Source: Pontibacter russatus
Lineage (GTDB): Bacteria > Bacteroidota > Bacteroidia > Cytophagales > Hymenobacteraceae
Direction of reading: 5' to 3'
DNA length: 64,000 nucleotides
Assembly (NCBI RefSeq): GCF_009931655.1
Contig: NZ_CP047984.1
Coordinates: 1 to 64,000, forward strand
Numbering within the stretch: position 1 is the stretch's first letter; each line of letters begins with the position of its first letter. The notes beneath the pieces were generated by a model. That model was not told the DNA's origin. It did not search any database and saw only the letters and a program-made list of their open reading frames with translations. This document shows, in pieces, positions 35,901 to 45,552 of this stretch. Position numbers and translations under genes: made by a program.

Positions 35901-36503
35901 CTGCAGCCTGGCATCTTTGTCTTTGCGCCGTGGTGGGGCCACGCAGGCTCCAAAGTCATCATCATCGGGCAAAACCTCTCTACCACCAAAGAGGTCCGCT
36001 TCAATGGCGTGGCAGCGAGCAGTTTCTCAGTATACAACGACTACCTGGTGCGGGCGACGGTGCCCGCCGGGGCAACTACCGGTAAAATCAACCTCCTGCT
36101 GCATGGCGGGGCAGAAGCCGTCAGCCCCTGGGACTTCCAGGTGCTCTGGAGACCATCAGCGCTCATAGCGTCTGAGGCATCAGCCGACAGCACCACGCTG
36201 GAAGTGCCAAACCAACCGCTGGCAGAGGAGGATCTTGTGGCTTATCCGAATCCGTTCAAAGGAGATGTCGTGATTGCTGCCACGCTTCGCGAGGCGGGCC
36301 CGGTGCAGTTGGTCATCTTCTCGGAGCTGGGCCAGAAAGTGCGGGAAGTCCGCTACGGCCAGCTCGGCGAGGGAAGGCATGAGCTGAAGTGGGACGGCAG
36401 AAACAGCCAGGGCGTGCCGGTGGCGCGGGGGCTTTACTTCTACCAGGTGGTGCTCGGCAACAGGCACCTGAGCGGCAAGCTGCTCAAGTCAGGCGGCAAC
36501 TGA
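32994..36503 (+). CDS. Large secreted T9SS cargo protein with SBBP-like, GEVED and IPT/TIG domains
   Basis: 1169 aa starting MKRNLAVTSPGASC; the signal helix is around residues 30-45 after a long positive N-region. Residues 50-590 are a repeat array with the recurrent DAYIAHYTADGDLLWAHQVGG / DAFIAKYDASGALLWVRQEGG pattern of SBBP (beta-propeller-like) repeats. Two GEVED domains follow (GVWVDYNDDKDFDDPGEF and GVWIDYNNDMDFSDEGEF), then two IPT/TIG domains (LASFTPQHGLPGTAVQLTG, FAPWWGHAGSKVIIIGQNL), and a C-terminal T9SS sorting domain (YPNPFKGDVVIAATL, ending GNRHLSGKLLKSGG). Cell-surface or secreted adhesin or glycan-binding role is inferred. Confidence 0.92.
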   Translation: MKRNLAVTSPGASCAPTYRHSRGKVSRGFAFCLFLLPFLLQPKPATAQVDHPEWRWAKQAGGSSSDYTCAVATGASGTVYTAGAFSGTAAFGSTSLASSGAEDAYIAHYTADGDLLWAHQVGGPAADRATAIATDGSYNVYIAGTFSGTADFGGTSLTSSGEADAFIAKYDASGALLWVRQEGGERIDSVLELSLDIAENLYLAVRSAKSSSDEPLEQVYLYKFGSSGSLQWSSSAGGEGGNVTDVSFDAGGNTFVAGDFTGTMVIGDQTFQSPTNPYKNYSAVFTAKFNPDGKLVWAREAFGMEKYTEKGFPASVQSPLIATDKAGNVYIFGIFFNGVRFGDVILDVGFDGEVPSDVFLAKYDNAGNAVWAKGVARLNQGVDIVELISSADDNLYLAYHPRGFMAQDPTANVNKYDTDGNLIWKIVEDADIDNPTPIHQIALDEDSRLYMTFSFIGEVYITGTTGTEENSVLITSDDLSDRFTAIYSAEGAPVWVQQVGTSAISDASNGVYMAGSFENTATFGTATLTSNGSTDAFLAKVAFTALANPYCIPVMTSGCAEDNFIAYFSFAGLYYNVLGQGCQNNNSYTNFTPFFDYFNDSDYTSTVKQGQSYPINLRSESENGDISREQAYGVWVDYNDDKDFDDPGEFIYSSPGVGANFSSTITIPADAASGVRRLRVRSRPEGIFTASESCVAGTYGETQDYTFAIGYCASFAAAGCGNCSYIDNFSLNTLVNNGSGCNGKAGGYISYEPTGTLSTTVKKGGSYSVSIQSGPMAQTFGVWIDYNNDMDFSDEGEFVYGSPVVEGEYDNDGGGFISPSASTDAFNGTVTIPAHAVTGPVRMRVRSNKFDFYGNEACAEFFPDDPTEQEDSFLYGETEDYTIMIEEPEVGPPTLASFTPQHGLPGTAVQLTGTALATTHAVRFNGVEAEFTVISDTQLKAVVPATATTGSITVTTAGGEATSGTAFVVLQPGIFVFAPWWGHAGSKVIIIGQNLSTTKEVRFNGVAASSFSVYNDYLVRATVPAGATTGKINLLLHGGAEAVSPWDFQVLWRPSALIASEASADSTTLEVPNQPLAEEDLVAYPNPFKGDVVIAATLREAGPVQLVIFSELGQKVREVRYGQLGEGRHELKWDGRNSQGVPVARGLYFYQVVLGNRHLSGKLLKSGGN

Positions 36504-36519
36504 CGGGCGCTGTATATAG

Positions 36520-36561
36520 AAAAAGCCCCGGCCATATATGGGTATATGGCCGGGGCTTTTT
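36520..36561. terminator. Bidirectional terminator between cargo gene and accC
   Basis: AAAAAGCCCCGGCCATAT (36520-36537) and its perfect complement (36544-36561) give an 18-bp stem with A and T tracts on each side, lying between convergent genes. Confidence 0.9.
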
Positions 36562-36578
36562 CGTGTTGCAGGCGGAAC

Positions 36579-37922
<1,344 letters not shown>

Positions 37923-37924
37923 AT

Positions 37925-38020
37925 TTTTCAATTAGAAATTAGAAATCAGAAATTAAAAATAGCTGGGATGGGTTTTGACATCTATATCTCCCATCTTCTA
38001 ATTTTTAATTTTTAATTTTT
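37925..38020. repeat. AATTAGAAATT / TTTTTAATT degenerate repeats between accB and accC
   Basis: Imperfect direct units of AATTAGAAAT and TTTTTAATT on both sides of a short spacer, roughly inverse to one another. They may form a long-range hairpin between accB and accC. Confidence 0.65.
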
Positions 38021-38022
38021 AA

Positions 38023-38511
38023 TTATGATGGGTCTACCAGGAACAGCGGCTGGTCGTATTCAACCGGGTTGGCGTTGTCTACCAGCACCTTCACAATCCT
38101 GCCGGATACCTCTGCCTCAATCTCATTGAACAGCTTCATGGCTTCGATGATGCAGATGACCTGGCCCTTTTTCACCTCATCGCCCACGTTCACGAAGATG
38201 GGGCTTTCGGGGCTGGACGCCCTGTAGAAGGTACCGATCATCGGGGCCTTGAGGGCCACATACCTGCTGTCGTCGCTGGCGGCGGGAGCTGCCGCAGCAG
38301 GGGCCGGGGCAGCAGGGGCGGCAGACGGGGCAGGCAGGGGAGTGGCGGCCGGTGCGGGGGCCGGGGCCGCGCCGGAGTCCTTTACATACTTTACCTTCTG
38401 GTCCGGGTCGCGCTTAACCGATATTTTAAACTCTTCTGTCTCAATGTTTACTTTGTTCAGGCCGGATTTGGCGATGAAGTCGATGAGTTCCTGGATTTCT
38501 TTAGCTTTCAT
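38023..38511 (-). CDS. accB: Acetyl-CoA carboxylase biotin carboxyl carrier protein
   Basis: 162 aa. N-terminal helix region (1-33), an Ala/Pro linker (48-79) and the C-terminal biotinyl domain (about 84-162) with the biotin-accepting Lys126 in EAMKL. It carries carboxybiotin between AccC and the carboxyltransferase. It starts 3 nt after the efp stop, so the two are co-translated by position. Confidence 0.97.
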   Translation of the reverse strand: MKAKEIQELIDFIAKSGLNKVNIETEEFKISVKRDPDQKVKYVKDSGAAPAPAPAATPLPAPSAAPAAPAPAAAAPAASDDSRYVALKAPMIGTFYRASSPESPIFVNVGDEVKKGQVICIIEAMKLFNEIEAEVSGRIVKVLVDNANPVEYDQPLFLVDPS

Positions 38512-38514
38512 GTT

Positions 38515-39078
38515 TTATTTAACTCTCTCTGCGTATGAATAGGTACGGGTGTCTACTTTGATTTTTTCATCCTGGCCGATGAACAAAGGCACCTGAATGG
38601 TAGCACCCGTCTCCACTATGGCGGGTTTCGAGGCGTTGGTGGCGGTATCGCCTTTCAGCCCCGGCTCGGTATAGGTGATGGTCAGCTCCACAAAAGGAGG
38701 AATTTCGCAGGTAAGGGGCGTCTCCGTCTCCGCATGGAACAGAATCGTCACCTCCTGGCCCTCTTTCATCAAATCGGCAAAAGGCACCATGTGATCTTCC
38801 AGTGCAACCTGCTCAAACGTATTCATATCCATGAAGTTGTAGCCAAGGTCATCTTTGTATATAAACTGGTGGGGGCGCTGCTCCACACGGGCGGTGGTGA
38901 TTTTGTGGCCGGCAGAGAAGGTATTGTCGAGTACCTTGCCGGTTTTGATGTTTCGGAGCTTCGTCCGAACAAAAGCAGGTCCTTTTCCGGGTTTCACGTG
39001 CTGGAAATCAATGACGACATAGAGGTCGTTGTTGTATTCCATGCACAATCCGTTTTTAATATCAGCGGTGGTTGCCAT
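38515..39078 (-). CDS. efp: Translation elongation factor P
   Basis: 187 aa starting MATTADIKNGLCMEYNNDLY. The modifiable loop reads PGKGPAF with Lys32 at the usual position; YKDDLGYNFMDMNTFEQ and the C-terminal VPLFIGQDEKIKVDTRTYSYAERVK are typical EF-P domains. EF-P relieves ribosome stalling at proline runs. The efp-accB-accC order is common in Bacteroidota. A longer frame upstream to 39234 is not the real start. Confidence 0.97.
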   Translation of the reverse strand: MATTADIKNGLCMEYNNDLYVVIDFQHVKPGKGPAFVRTKLRNIKTGKVLDNTFSAGHKITTARVEQRPHQFIYKDDLGYNFMDMNTFEQVALEDHMVPFADLMKEGQEVTILFHAETETPLTCEIPPFVELTITYTEPGLKGDTATNASKPAIVETGATIQVPLFIGQDEKIKVDTRTYSYAERVK

Positions 39079-39476
39079 ACTGGTAAACTCTTTTTTGCGT
39101 TGTGAATAGAGGGTAAAAGTAATTTTGTTTTTTTTGTCTTGCAATGTAAAGTTATACATTCTGCTGTAAATGTTGGCAAAGAAAACCAGAAGTGCCCCTC
39201 CGCCCCATCCTCCCGTGAATTTGGAGTACCGCAAAGGTTACTTTCCGGGTTGTGAAATCTGAAGGGTAGTTCCTCAATTGACTGTTTTGGCTGAGGACAC
39301 CGGGCATCAAAAACCAATAAGGTTGACACATTAGGGCCTGAAGTATATAAGCGCCATATATAGCTGCTGTTCCGGGGCCAGCCAGGCAGAGAAAGCAGGT
39401 GGCTGCCGCGGCCATTAAAAACTGTAGTGGCCGGTTCTGCGTGTAACAGGTAAACCGCCAAGCCTGACCCGGAACC
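39079..39476. other. Divergent intergenic region between efp and oxidoreductase
   Basis: About 400 nt, AT-rich near efp with a run of T (A on the minus strand). No gene in either strand convinced me; promoters for both directions must lie here, but none matches the consensus well. Confidence 0.4.
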
Positions 39477-40490
39477 ATGAAGAGTAAAACCATCCTGCTT
39501 AACAGCCGCCCGCACGGCGCGCCCAGCAAAGACAATTTTAAAATCACCGAAACAGAAGTGCCTGCCCTGCAGCCGGGAGAGGTGCTGCTGAAAGCGCTGT
39601 ATATATCCGTAGACCCCTATATGCGGGGGCGCATGAGCGATGCCAGGTCCTATGCCGCACCGTACGAGGTAGGCAAGCCATTTATGGGCGGCGTAGTGGC
39701 CGAGGTGGTGGAGAGCAGGAACGGGCAACTGCAAAAAGGAGCAGTGGTGGTAGGCAGCCTGCCGTGGCAGCAGTACACGGTGCATACAGGCAAGGGACTG
39801 CACGCGGTAGATCCGGAGGTGGCGCCGCTGAGTTACCACCTGGGCATATTAGGGATGCCGGGCCAGACAGCCTACTTCGGCCTGCTGTATATAGGCCAGC
39901 CAAAAGAAGGCGAAACGATAGTGGTGTCGGGGGCGGCTGGCGCCGTGGGCACAGTGGTGGGCCAGATCGCGAAGCTGAAAGGCTGCCGCGTGGTGGGGAT
40001 TGCCGGCTCCGACGAAAAAATCGACTATCTCAAAAACAAGCTTCACTTCGACGAAGCCATCAACTACAAAACTACTGGCGACATTAACAGGGCTGTGGCA
40101 CAGGCCTGCCCCGATGGCGTGGATGTTTATTTCGACAACGTGGGCGGTGCCATCTCAGATGCCGTGCTGCTGTCGCTGAACAAGTTTGCGCGCATCGCCG
40201 TCTGTGGCCAGATCGCCTTTTATAACAACACCACTCCTCCCACAGGTCTGCGCGTGGAGCCCATCCTGCTCCGCAACAGCGCCCTGATGAAAGGATTTAT
40301 CGTGAACGACTACGCCAGCGATTTCGGAACGGCCGCCCGGGAACTGGCATCCTGGCTGAAGGAAGGGAAACTGCAGTACCAGGAAACCATCAAGGAAGGC
40401 TTTGAACATATTCCGGAGGCTTTTCTGGGCCTTTTTACCGGCGAGAACACCGGCAAACTGCTCGTGAAAGTGGCTGAGCGGGAAGCATAG
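39477..40490 (+). CDS. NADP-dependent zinc-independent oxidoreductase (MDR, CurA-like)
   Basis: 337 aa medium-chain dehydrogenase/reductase without structural zinc Cys. VSGAAGAVGTVVGQIAKLKGC (about 150-170) is the nucleotide-binding motif and YFDNVGGAISDAVL and YNNTTPP are typical of the CurA/prostaglandin-reductase-like subgroup that reduces alpha,beta-unsaturated ketones or aldehydes with NADPH. The start ATG at 39477 is well placed before SKTILLNSRPHG. Monocistronic. Confidence 0.92.
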   Translation: MKSKTILLNSRPHGAPSKDNFKITETEVPALQPGEVLLKALYISVDPYMRGRMSDARSYAAPYEVGKPFMGGVVAEVVESRNGQLQKGAVVVGSLPWQQYTVHTGKGLHAVDPEVAPLSYHLGILGMPGQTAYFGLLYIGQPKEGETIVVSGAAGAVGTVVGQIAKLKGCRVVGIAGSDEKIDYLKNKLHFDEAINYKTTGDINRAVAQACPDGVDVYFDNVGGAISDAVLLSLNKFARIAVCGQIAFYNNTTPPTGLRVEPILLRNSALMKGFIVNDYASDFGTAARELASWLKEGKLQYQETIKEGFEHIPEAFLGLFTGENTGKLLVKVAEREA

Positions 40491-40721
40491 AAAATGTGCT
40501 CCGGCGGCCTGTTGTGGGCTTTCCTGTCTATCAACTCCTGCATAAATCAATCACAATATCCTTGGAATCTACTCGATTCCTGTATCATGTACTCTAAATT
40601 TGAGCGATAATAAATTCCTCTGCCTTGCCACCTGTGTCCTTTCAATATATGGCCTCATGCCGTAGCACGGCTGTGAGCAGACTGCATTTCATACTGTATA
40701 TAAAACACCAATAAAGCATCC

Positions 40722-41879
40722 ATGAACAATTTCACATTTTACAACCCTGTAAAAATACTTTTCGGCAAAGGGCAGATCAGCGCCATCGCCAAAGAGATAC
40801 CTGCCGATGCCCGCGTGATGATGACCTACGGCGGGGGCAGCATCAAGAAGAATGGCGTATACGAGCAGGTGATGGCCGCCCTGCAAAACCATACGGTGCT
40901 TGAGTTCGGCAACATAGAGCCAAACCCGCACTACGAGACGCTGATGCAGGCCGTGGACATAGCCAAACGCCAGAAGATAGATTTTGTGCTGGCGGTGGGC
41001 GGGGGCTCCGTGATTGACGGCACCAAGTTCATTGTGGCGGCCATGGCCTACGAGGGAGAAGATCCCTGGGACCTGCTGGCAAAGCACGCGCCGGTTCAAG
41101 CTGCGGTGCCGTTCGGCACGGTGCTCACGCTGCCCGGCACAGGCTCTGAAATGAATGCCAGCGCCGTGATTACGCGGGTGGCCACGAAAGAGAAGTTCTC
41201 CTTTGGCAGCCCCCATACCTTCCCGAAATTCTCGGTGCTGGACCCGGAGACCACCTTCACCTTGCCGCCGCGGCAGATAAGCAACGGCGTGGTGGATGCT
41301 TTTACGCATGTGCTGGAGCAATACCTGACCTACCCCGTGAACGCGCCGCTGCAGGACCGGATGGCGGAGGCCGTATTGCTGACGCTGAGGGAGGAGGGAC
41401 CCAAGGCGCTGCTGGCCCCGAAGAACTATGACGTGATGGCCAACATCATGTGGAGCGCAGCGATGGCCCTGAACGGCGTCATCAGGGTTGGCGTGCCCAC
41501 CGACTGGGCCACGCATTATATCGGCCACGAACTGACAGCCCTGCACGGAATCGACCATGCGCGTACGCTCGCTGTGGTGCTACCCGCGCTGCTGCGCTAC
41601 AAGAGCGGCACCAAAAAAGAGAAACTGCTGCAGTACGGCGAGCGCGTATGGGGTGTGAGCGCTGGTACAGAGGACGAACGGCTGGAGGCCACCCTGCAGG
41701 CCACTATTTCCTTTTTTGAGTCGATGGACATCAAAACCAAACTGACGGACTACGAAGTGGGGGAAGACACGATCAAAACTATCGTCGGGCGGTTAGAAGA
41801 GCGGGGCATGAAAAACCTCGGTGAGCGGGCCGACATACAGGTGACAGATGTGGAGAAGATTCTGGAAATGAGCCTGTAA
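40722..41879 (+). CDS. Iron-containing alcohol dehydrogenase (YqhD/BdhA-like)
   Basis: 385 aa starting MNNFTFYNPVKILFGKGQIS. GGGSVIDGTKF (near 88-98) and TGSEMNASAVIT, plus ITALHGIDHARTLAVVLP with its conserved His, are family motifs of Fe-dependent NADPH aldehyde/alcohol reductases such as YqhD and butanol dehydrogenase. These reduce short- and medium-chain aldehydes. Single gene, with a strong bidirectional terminator after it. Substrate in this organism is not known. Confidence 0.94.
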   Translation: MNNFTFYNPVKILFGKGQISAIAKEIPADARVMMTYGGGSIKKNGVYEQVMAALQNHTVLEFGNIEPNPHYETLMQAVDIAKRQKIDFVLAVGGGSVIDGTKFIVAAMAYEGEDPWDLLAKHAPVQAAVPFGTVLTLPGTGSEMNASAVITRVATKEKFSFGSPHTFPKFSVLDPETTFTLPPRQISNGVVDAFTHVLEQYLTYPVNAPLQDRMAEAVLLTLREEGPKALLAPKNYDVMANIMWSAAMALNGVIRVGVPTDWATHYIGHELTALHGIDHARTLAVVLPALLRYKSGTKKEKLLQYGERVWGVSAGTEDERLEATLQATISFFESMDIKTKLTDYEVGEDTIKTIVGRLEERGMKNLGERADIQVTDVEKILEMSL

Positions 41880-41891
41880 CGCTGCCCGTGC

Positions 41892-41934
41892 ATATATAAA
41901 GCCGCCGCAGAAGCACTGCGGCGGCTTTATATAT
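41892..41934. terminator. Strong hairpin terminator after alcohol dehydrogenase gene
   Basis: ATATAAAGCCGCCGCAG-type arm (41892-41910) pairs perfectly with 41916-41934 across loop AAGCA. Confidence 0.85.
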
Positions 41935-42651
41935 AACTGACATCGGTCATAAAGTAAAGAAATCTGGTACCCCTCTGAGTCAGGACATATATGGCGCAAG
42001 CGACCTAGCTGGTGAAGCCAACCCCACGGCCACCAGCCGCCTATATAGTTCATGCTTCCGTTTCGGAAATCTTTCGTCCGCCGTGAACTCATCAGTTTCA
42101 ATCCGCAGTACAGCTTCGCTACCGCCAAGCTTATATATAAAAGCTGCCTGTATATAAATACCGGCCGGAGGCCCTGTGATAGTAGACACAGGCGAAGACA
42201 CTCGCGCCATATATGCCATGCCTTCCAAGGTGGGAAAAGTGAAACTTGAATCAGGCAAAGCCCTTCAAGGATGGAGAAATGTAAATCCCGAAACTGGTAC
42301 TCCTATCAGCTATGTTACCGGGAAGCACCAGGAACGGGGCAATTAGCAGGATTGAATTTTAAAGCGGGGGGAATTTCACCTGCGAGCTCTCCCTCACTGT
42401 CATAACTGCCTGAAGAATAATACAAAAGCTATTGTATATATAAATAAGTATATATACCAGGGGCGGGTTAACTTTATATTAATTTTTTATTCCGAAAGCT
42501 TGTGTTTGAGAATGCTTCCCTCTAAATTGCACTAAGCTATTTTGATAAAGAGAGATTCAGAACAGCAATGGATGGCCTTACAGGATTAAGAACCATCGTA
42601 TTTTTACCAACAAAGCACCCGGACTTCACAACCTGACGATAAATTTAACCA
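41935..42651. other. Intergenic region with a possible coding remnant
   Basis: About 720 nt. Apart from the remnant at 42158-42346 I find no gene. The stretch 42430-42520 is AT-rich, with ATATAT blocks. Promoter for the small membrane gene at 42652 is likely here, but not resolved. Confidence 0.4.
42158..42346 (+). pseudogene. Orphan protein-like fragment, about 62 codons
   Basis: Reading from 42158, IPAGGPVIVDTGEDTRAIYA continues to SYVTGKHQERGN and stops at TAG 42344-42346. The composition is protein-like and hydrophilic, but it has no good start codon: an in-frame stop lies 3 nt upstream. A neighbouring frame upstream (ISFNPQYSFATAKLIYKS) could be its lost N-terminal part. I do not recognise the family; it may be a decayed gene or coincidence. 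Confidence 0.3.
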
Positions 42652-42897
42652 ATGATAGACATCATCAATCTCGTAGCGCTTTCCGGAATATTCAATATTT
42701 TATTTTTTTGGTACGCCTCCACCAAGATGAGCTCGAAATTGGACCCTGTGAAGACGCTGATTGTCTCGTTCATCTTTTCCATTCCGCTCAGCTTCCTGCT
42801 TATCGGGGTATATACCACCATGCTGATTTATGCTGCCAAAACCGGCTCCAGCGAGGACGCGATGTGGGAGTATATGGAGCAGGAAGAATTACAATAG
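42652..42897 (+). CDS. Small two-helix membrane protein, 81 aa
   Basis: MIDIINLVALSGIFNILFFW begins one hydrophobic helix and a second spans about residues 35-60, with an acidic tail SSEDAMWEYMEQEELQ. No family recognised. A 25-bp perfect hairpin follows it. Confidence 0.5.
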   Translation: MIDIINLVALSGIFNILFFWYASTKMSSKLDPVKTLIVSFIFSIPLSFLLIGVYTTMLIYAAKTGSSEDAMWEYMEQEELQ

Positions 42898-42915
42898 CAA
42901 CTGATTTGATTTAAA

Positions 42916-42969
42916 CTCCCATAAACAAGGAAAGCCGCCTACACAGGCGGCTTTCCTTGTTTATGGGAG
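42916..42969. terminator. 25-bp perfect hairpin between convergent genes
   Basis: Arms 42916-42940 and 42945-42969 are perfectly complementary with loop ACAC; the stem includes AAGGAAAGCCGCCT. It lies between the small membrane gene and the minus-strand gene ending at 42975. Confidence 0.85.
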
Positions 42970-42974
42970 TTATG

Positions 42975-43220
42975 TTAATGGCTTCCGGCGCTGCTGCCCA
43001 CATCCTGCCCGCCGTCCTGCACGTCGGCGCTGCCGCGGCTGCCGCTCTGCTGCGATGGAGCGCCGCCTACCTTGCCCTTCCGGATTTCCTCCTCAGTGGC
43101 CTCTTCCTGTCTTTTGCCGGTAGGGTGGATATTCGGTACGCTGTTTCCTTTGTTGATGGTCTTATTTAAGTTCTCGTCCTGCAGTTTGCCTTTGCTTTTA
43201 TCGCTCTTGTTCATCTTCAT
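42975..43220 (-). CDS. Small disordered hydrophilic protein, 81 aa
   Basis: MKMNKSDKSKGKLQDENLNK begins a charged, Gly/Ser/Gln-rich sequence with no hydrophobic core, followed by a strong hairpin. Probably a small stress-type protein; function unknown. Start could be the second Met. It sits beside three larger disordered proteins. Confidence 0.5.
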   Translation of the reverse strand: MKMNKSDKSKGKLQDENLNKTINKGNSVPNIHPTGKRQEEATEEEIRKGKVGGAPSQQSGSRGSADVQDGGQDVGSSAGSH

Positions 43221-43282
43221 AAATTTTAGTTAAAAACGCTGAGGGTTATGTATCCCTCTTTTAATGTAGTGGCCATATGGCT

Positions 43283-43972
43283 TTAAAACCAGCCGTTTTC
43301 GTGGCGGCCGCGCCGACTATTGTTCTCGCGGTATTGCCTCCGCTCCGGGTGGCGGCTCTCGTAGTGGCCGTGGTAGCTGCGGCGCTGGCCGGTCAGTGGG
43401 TCATATTGCCTGTTCCAGTCCGGGTCTGCGTTATAGTCCCCGTCGTATCCGTAGCTGAGGGAACCGGCCATGTTGCCGTAGTTGGCCCCGCCGCCGCTTC
43501 CGAAGTTGTCGGGGCGGTAGTCGGCGTCAAAATTGCCGGCGCCGGAAGAAGAGTGTTCCAGCCTTTCGCTTCTGCCGCCGAAGCGCACATTGTAGCCTCC
43601 GCTTGTCGGACGAAACTGCTCTTCGCGGATTCCGTAATCTCCGCCGCGGTACCCGGAGCGGCTGTCGCGGTTGTAGTCATCCTCTCCTGAATGTTCGCGT
43701 CCTGAATGTTCGCGCCGCTGGTCGCTGTTGTAGTTCCGGTTATAGTCGTTGTTGTAGTTGCGGTTATAATCCAGGTTGTAGTCTGTGCCGCGCCGGCTCC
43801 TGTCGCTGCGTCGGTCAAAACCGTCCCAGGTGGTCTCGTGGCGGTGGTCGCTGGTGGTGTCGAGGCGGTAGGCGCCGCGGTAGCTGTCCTCATCCACCTG
43901 GCGTCTGTGGCCGTGCGCGCGGTTCCTGTCGCTGTCGTAGCCCCGCCTGCTGTTCCATTCGTTTCTTTCCAT
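43283..43972 (-). CDS. Disordered Arg/Tyr/Asp/Gly/Asn-rich protein A
   Basis: 229 aa beginning MERNEWNSRRGYDSDRNRAH. It is almost free of aliphatic residues and full of R, Y, D, N, G, S and H, with repeats such as YNRNYNNDYNRNYNSD and RREHSGREHSG. It is divergent from two similar genes at 44122 and 44894. The composition matches low-complexity proteins that can self-associate or protect during drying, but no family is recognised and the role is inference. Confidence 0.6.
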   Translation of the reverse strand: MERNEWNSRRGYDSDRNRAHGHRRQVDEDSYRGAYRLDTTSDHRHETTWDGFDRRSDRSRRGTDYNLDYNRNYNNDYNRNYNSDQRREHSGREHSGEDDYNRDSRSGYRGGDYGIREEQFRPTSGGYNVRFGGRSERLEHSSSGAGNFDADYRPDNFGSGGGANYGNMAGSLSYGYDGDYNADPDWNRQYDPLTGQRRSYHGHYESRHPERRQYRENNSRRGRHENGWF

Positions 43973-44121
43973 AGTCGTCGTGGGTTTGGTGATATATCTC
44001 TTTAACGCTTGCGAAACGCCTGGGTTTTTCTACTCACGCCGCGGTGGCGCTAACCCATCGTGTGCTTGCTCCCGTAAAAAGAGAGAGTATGTTAAACCGC
44101 AACAGCTAAACCCGAGAAGCT

Positions 44122-44829
44122 ATGAGAGACGAAAGAAGCGATAACCACAGCAGAAATTATGACGCAGCCAACAGCGACAGCGAGCCGCGCTGGCTGCATG
44201 GCCACCACCATGGGCAGAACTCCGACCGCGGCAACTATCCCCGCGACAGCCACTTTAACCGAGGCTACGGCGATAACTCCTTCAGCCAGTACGGCGACGA
44301 CAGCAGCTTTAGCAGCAACGCCGACCAGCGCCAGATGAGCCCACAGGGTCGCTTTCGTGCGGGTGGGGCGCCCTACAGCGGCGACGATTATACCCGCGGG
44401 AACAGCAGCCCGGACAATCCTTACGGCATGACCTATTTCAGGGAAGACGGCCATAACTCTTCCCGCCACTACGACTCACGCGCCGACTACAGGGACCGGG
44501 ACTATAGCGCCTTTGGAGATAACGGACATTCGCACAACAGGTATGGCATGGCTGATGAGCGTTTCGGCCACGAGGTGCGCCGCGGAGAGAACGAGGGCGG
44601 CTGGGCACGCGGCTCCCGCGGCGACTTTGAGTCGTACCGCCGATACGAGCAGGGCAACCGCATGTACGACGACGACTACAGCGCAGGCTTTGCAGGCCGC
44701 AACTACACGGACGGCGACACGCCACACTACGGCGAAGGCAGCCACTACAGCAGCATGGACCGCGGCCGGGAGGATAGCGGCCAGCACGGGGACCGCTACG
44801 ACTACATGCGTGGCAGAGACAGGCGCTAG
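44122..44829 (+). CDS. Disordered Arg/Tyr/Asp/Gly/Ser/His-rich protein B
   Basis: 235 aa beginning MRDERSDNHSRNYDAANSDS. Same composition as its divergent neighbour at 43283, with His clusters (WLHGHHHGQN) and YGDDSSFSSN-like stretches. It carries no signal peptide or membrane helix. The next gene follows after 64 nt on the same strand, so the two are likely co-expressed. Confidence 0.6.
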   Translation: MRDERSDNHSRNYDAANSDSEPRWLHGHHHGQNSDRGNYPRDSHFNRGYGDNSFSQYGDDSSFSSNADQRQMSPQGRFRAGGAPYSGDDYTRGNSSPDNPYGMTYFREDGHNSSRHYDSRADYRDRDYSAFGDNGHSHNRYGMADERFGHEVRRGENEGGWARGSRGDFESYRRYEQGNRMYDDDYSAGFAGRNYTDGDTPHYGEGSHYSSMDRGREDSGQHGDRYDYMRGRDRR

Positions 44830-44893
44830 ATGAACTGACAGGGAATGATGTATTGAACCGGAGGCGCTAGCGCCTCGATAAAAAAGCAAAATC

Positions 44894-45457
44894 ATGAGAG
44901 AAGACAGAAATAGAAACTACGGCGACTATAGCCGCAGCTACCATGAACAGGAGGGCTATTCCCGTCAGGCCGGCCCTTACCATGGCCGAGAACATGCCCG
45001 TCTGGGAGATACCCAACACGAGCCCGGCGAGCATTACCGCCTGCAGCACAGCCGGGAGTATGGCCGCAGCGGAGGTCGGGAAGGGAATAGGAGAGACCGG
45101 TACAACGAAATGTATGACATCTCAAACTATTCCGACCATCCGAGGAGCTCAGACTACGGCCTGCCTTATGGCGCCGAGAACGACCTGGACACAGTAGACC
45201 GCTTCCCCTATAGTGAGGGGCCATATGCGCGGCGGCCGCGCCACTACACCTACAGCCAGGGCTATAATCCAAACTACGACAACCCGGAGGAAGGCGACCG
45301 TTACCGCGACTTCGACAGCCGGGGCAACCACGGCTTCCGCCACGAGTCGGGTTATGGGAACGAGGACACCTTCCGCGATTTCGGTAACGACCACTATGGC
45401 ACCCGCGACCGGGACAACAACCGTTATTACGGTCACTTCGGTGGATATAACCGCTGA
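44894..45457 (+). CDS. Disordered Arg/Tyr/Asp/Gly-rich protein C
   Basis: 187 aa beginning MREDRNRNYGDYSRSYHEQE. Shares the MR(D/E)xR start and Tyr/Arg/Asp/Gly bias with protein B, with YDNPEEGDRYRDFDSRGNHG near residue 130. Probably arose by duplication and drift from B. A perfect 46-nt palindrome follows. Function unknown. Confidence 0.6.
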   Translation: MREDRNRNYGDYSRSYHEQEGYSRQAGPYHGREHARLGDTQHEPGEHYRLQHSREYGRSGGREGNRRDRYNEMYDISNYSDHPRSSDYGLPYGAENDLDTVDRFPYSEGPYARRPRHYTYSQGYNPNYDNPEEGDRYRDFDSRGNHGFRHESGYGNEDTFRDFGNDHYGTRDRDNNRYYGHFGGYNR

Positions 45458-45506
45458 AGCAATTTATATATAGCGGCAGGCTAAAAAGCGCATCAGCAGC
45501 CAGCCG

Positions 45507-45552
45507 CATGAAGAAAGGCGGCAGCTATATATAGCTGCCGCCTTTCTTCATG
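45507..45552. terminator. Perfect 46-nt palindrome
   Basis: Arms 45507-45529 and 45530-45552 are exact complements with no loop, containing AAGAAAGGCGGCAGCTATA. It lies 50 nt after protein C and before a stretch of about 330 nt without a gene. Confidence 0.75.

Noticed and set aside
41980..42258. 92-codon frame on the minus strand
   Set aside because: Overlaps the plus-strand fragment and has no recognisable family or sensible composition.
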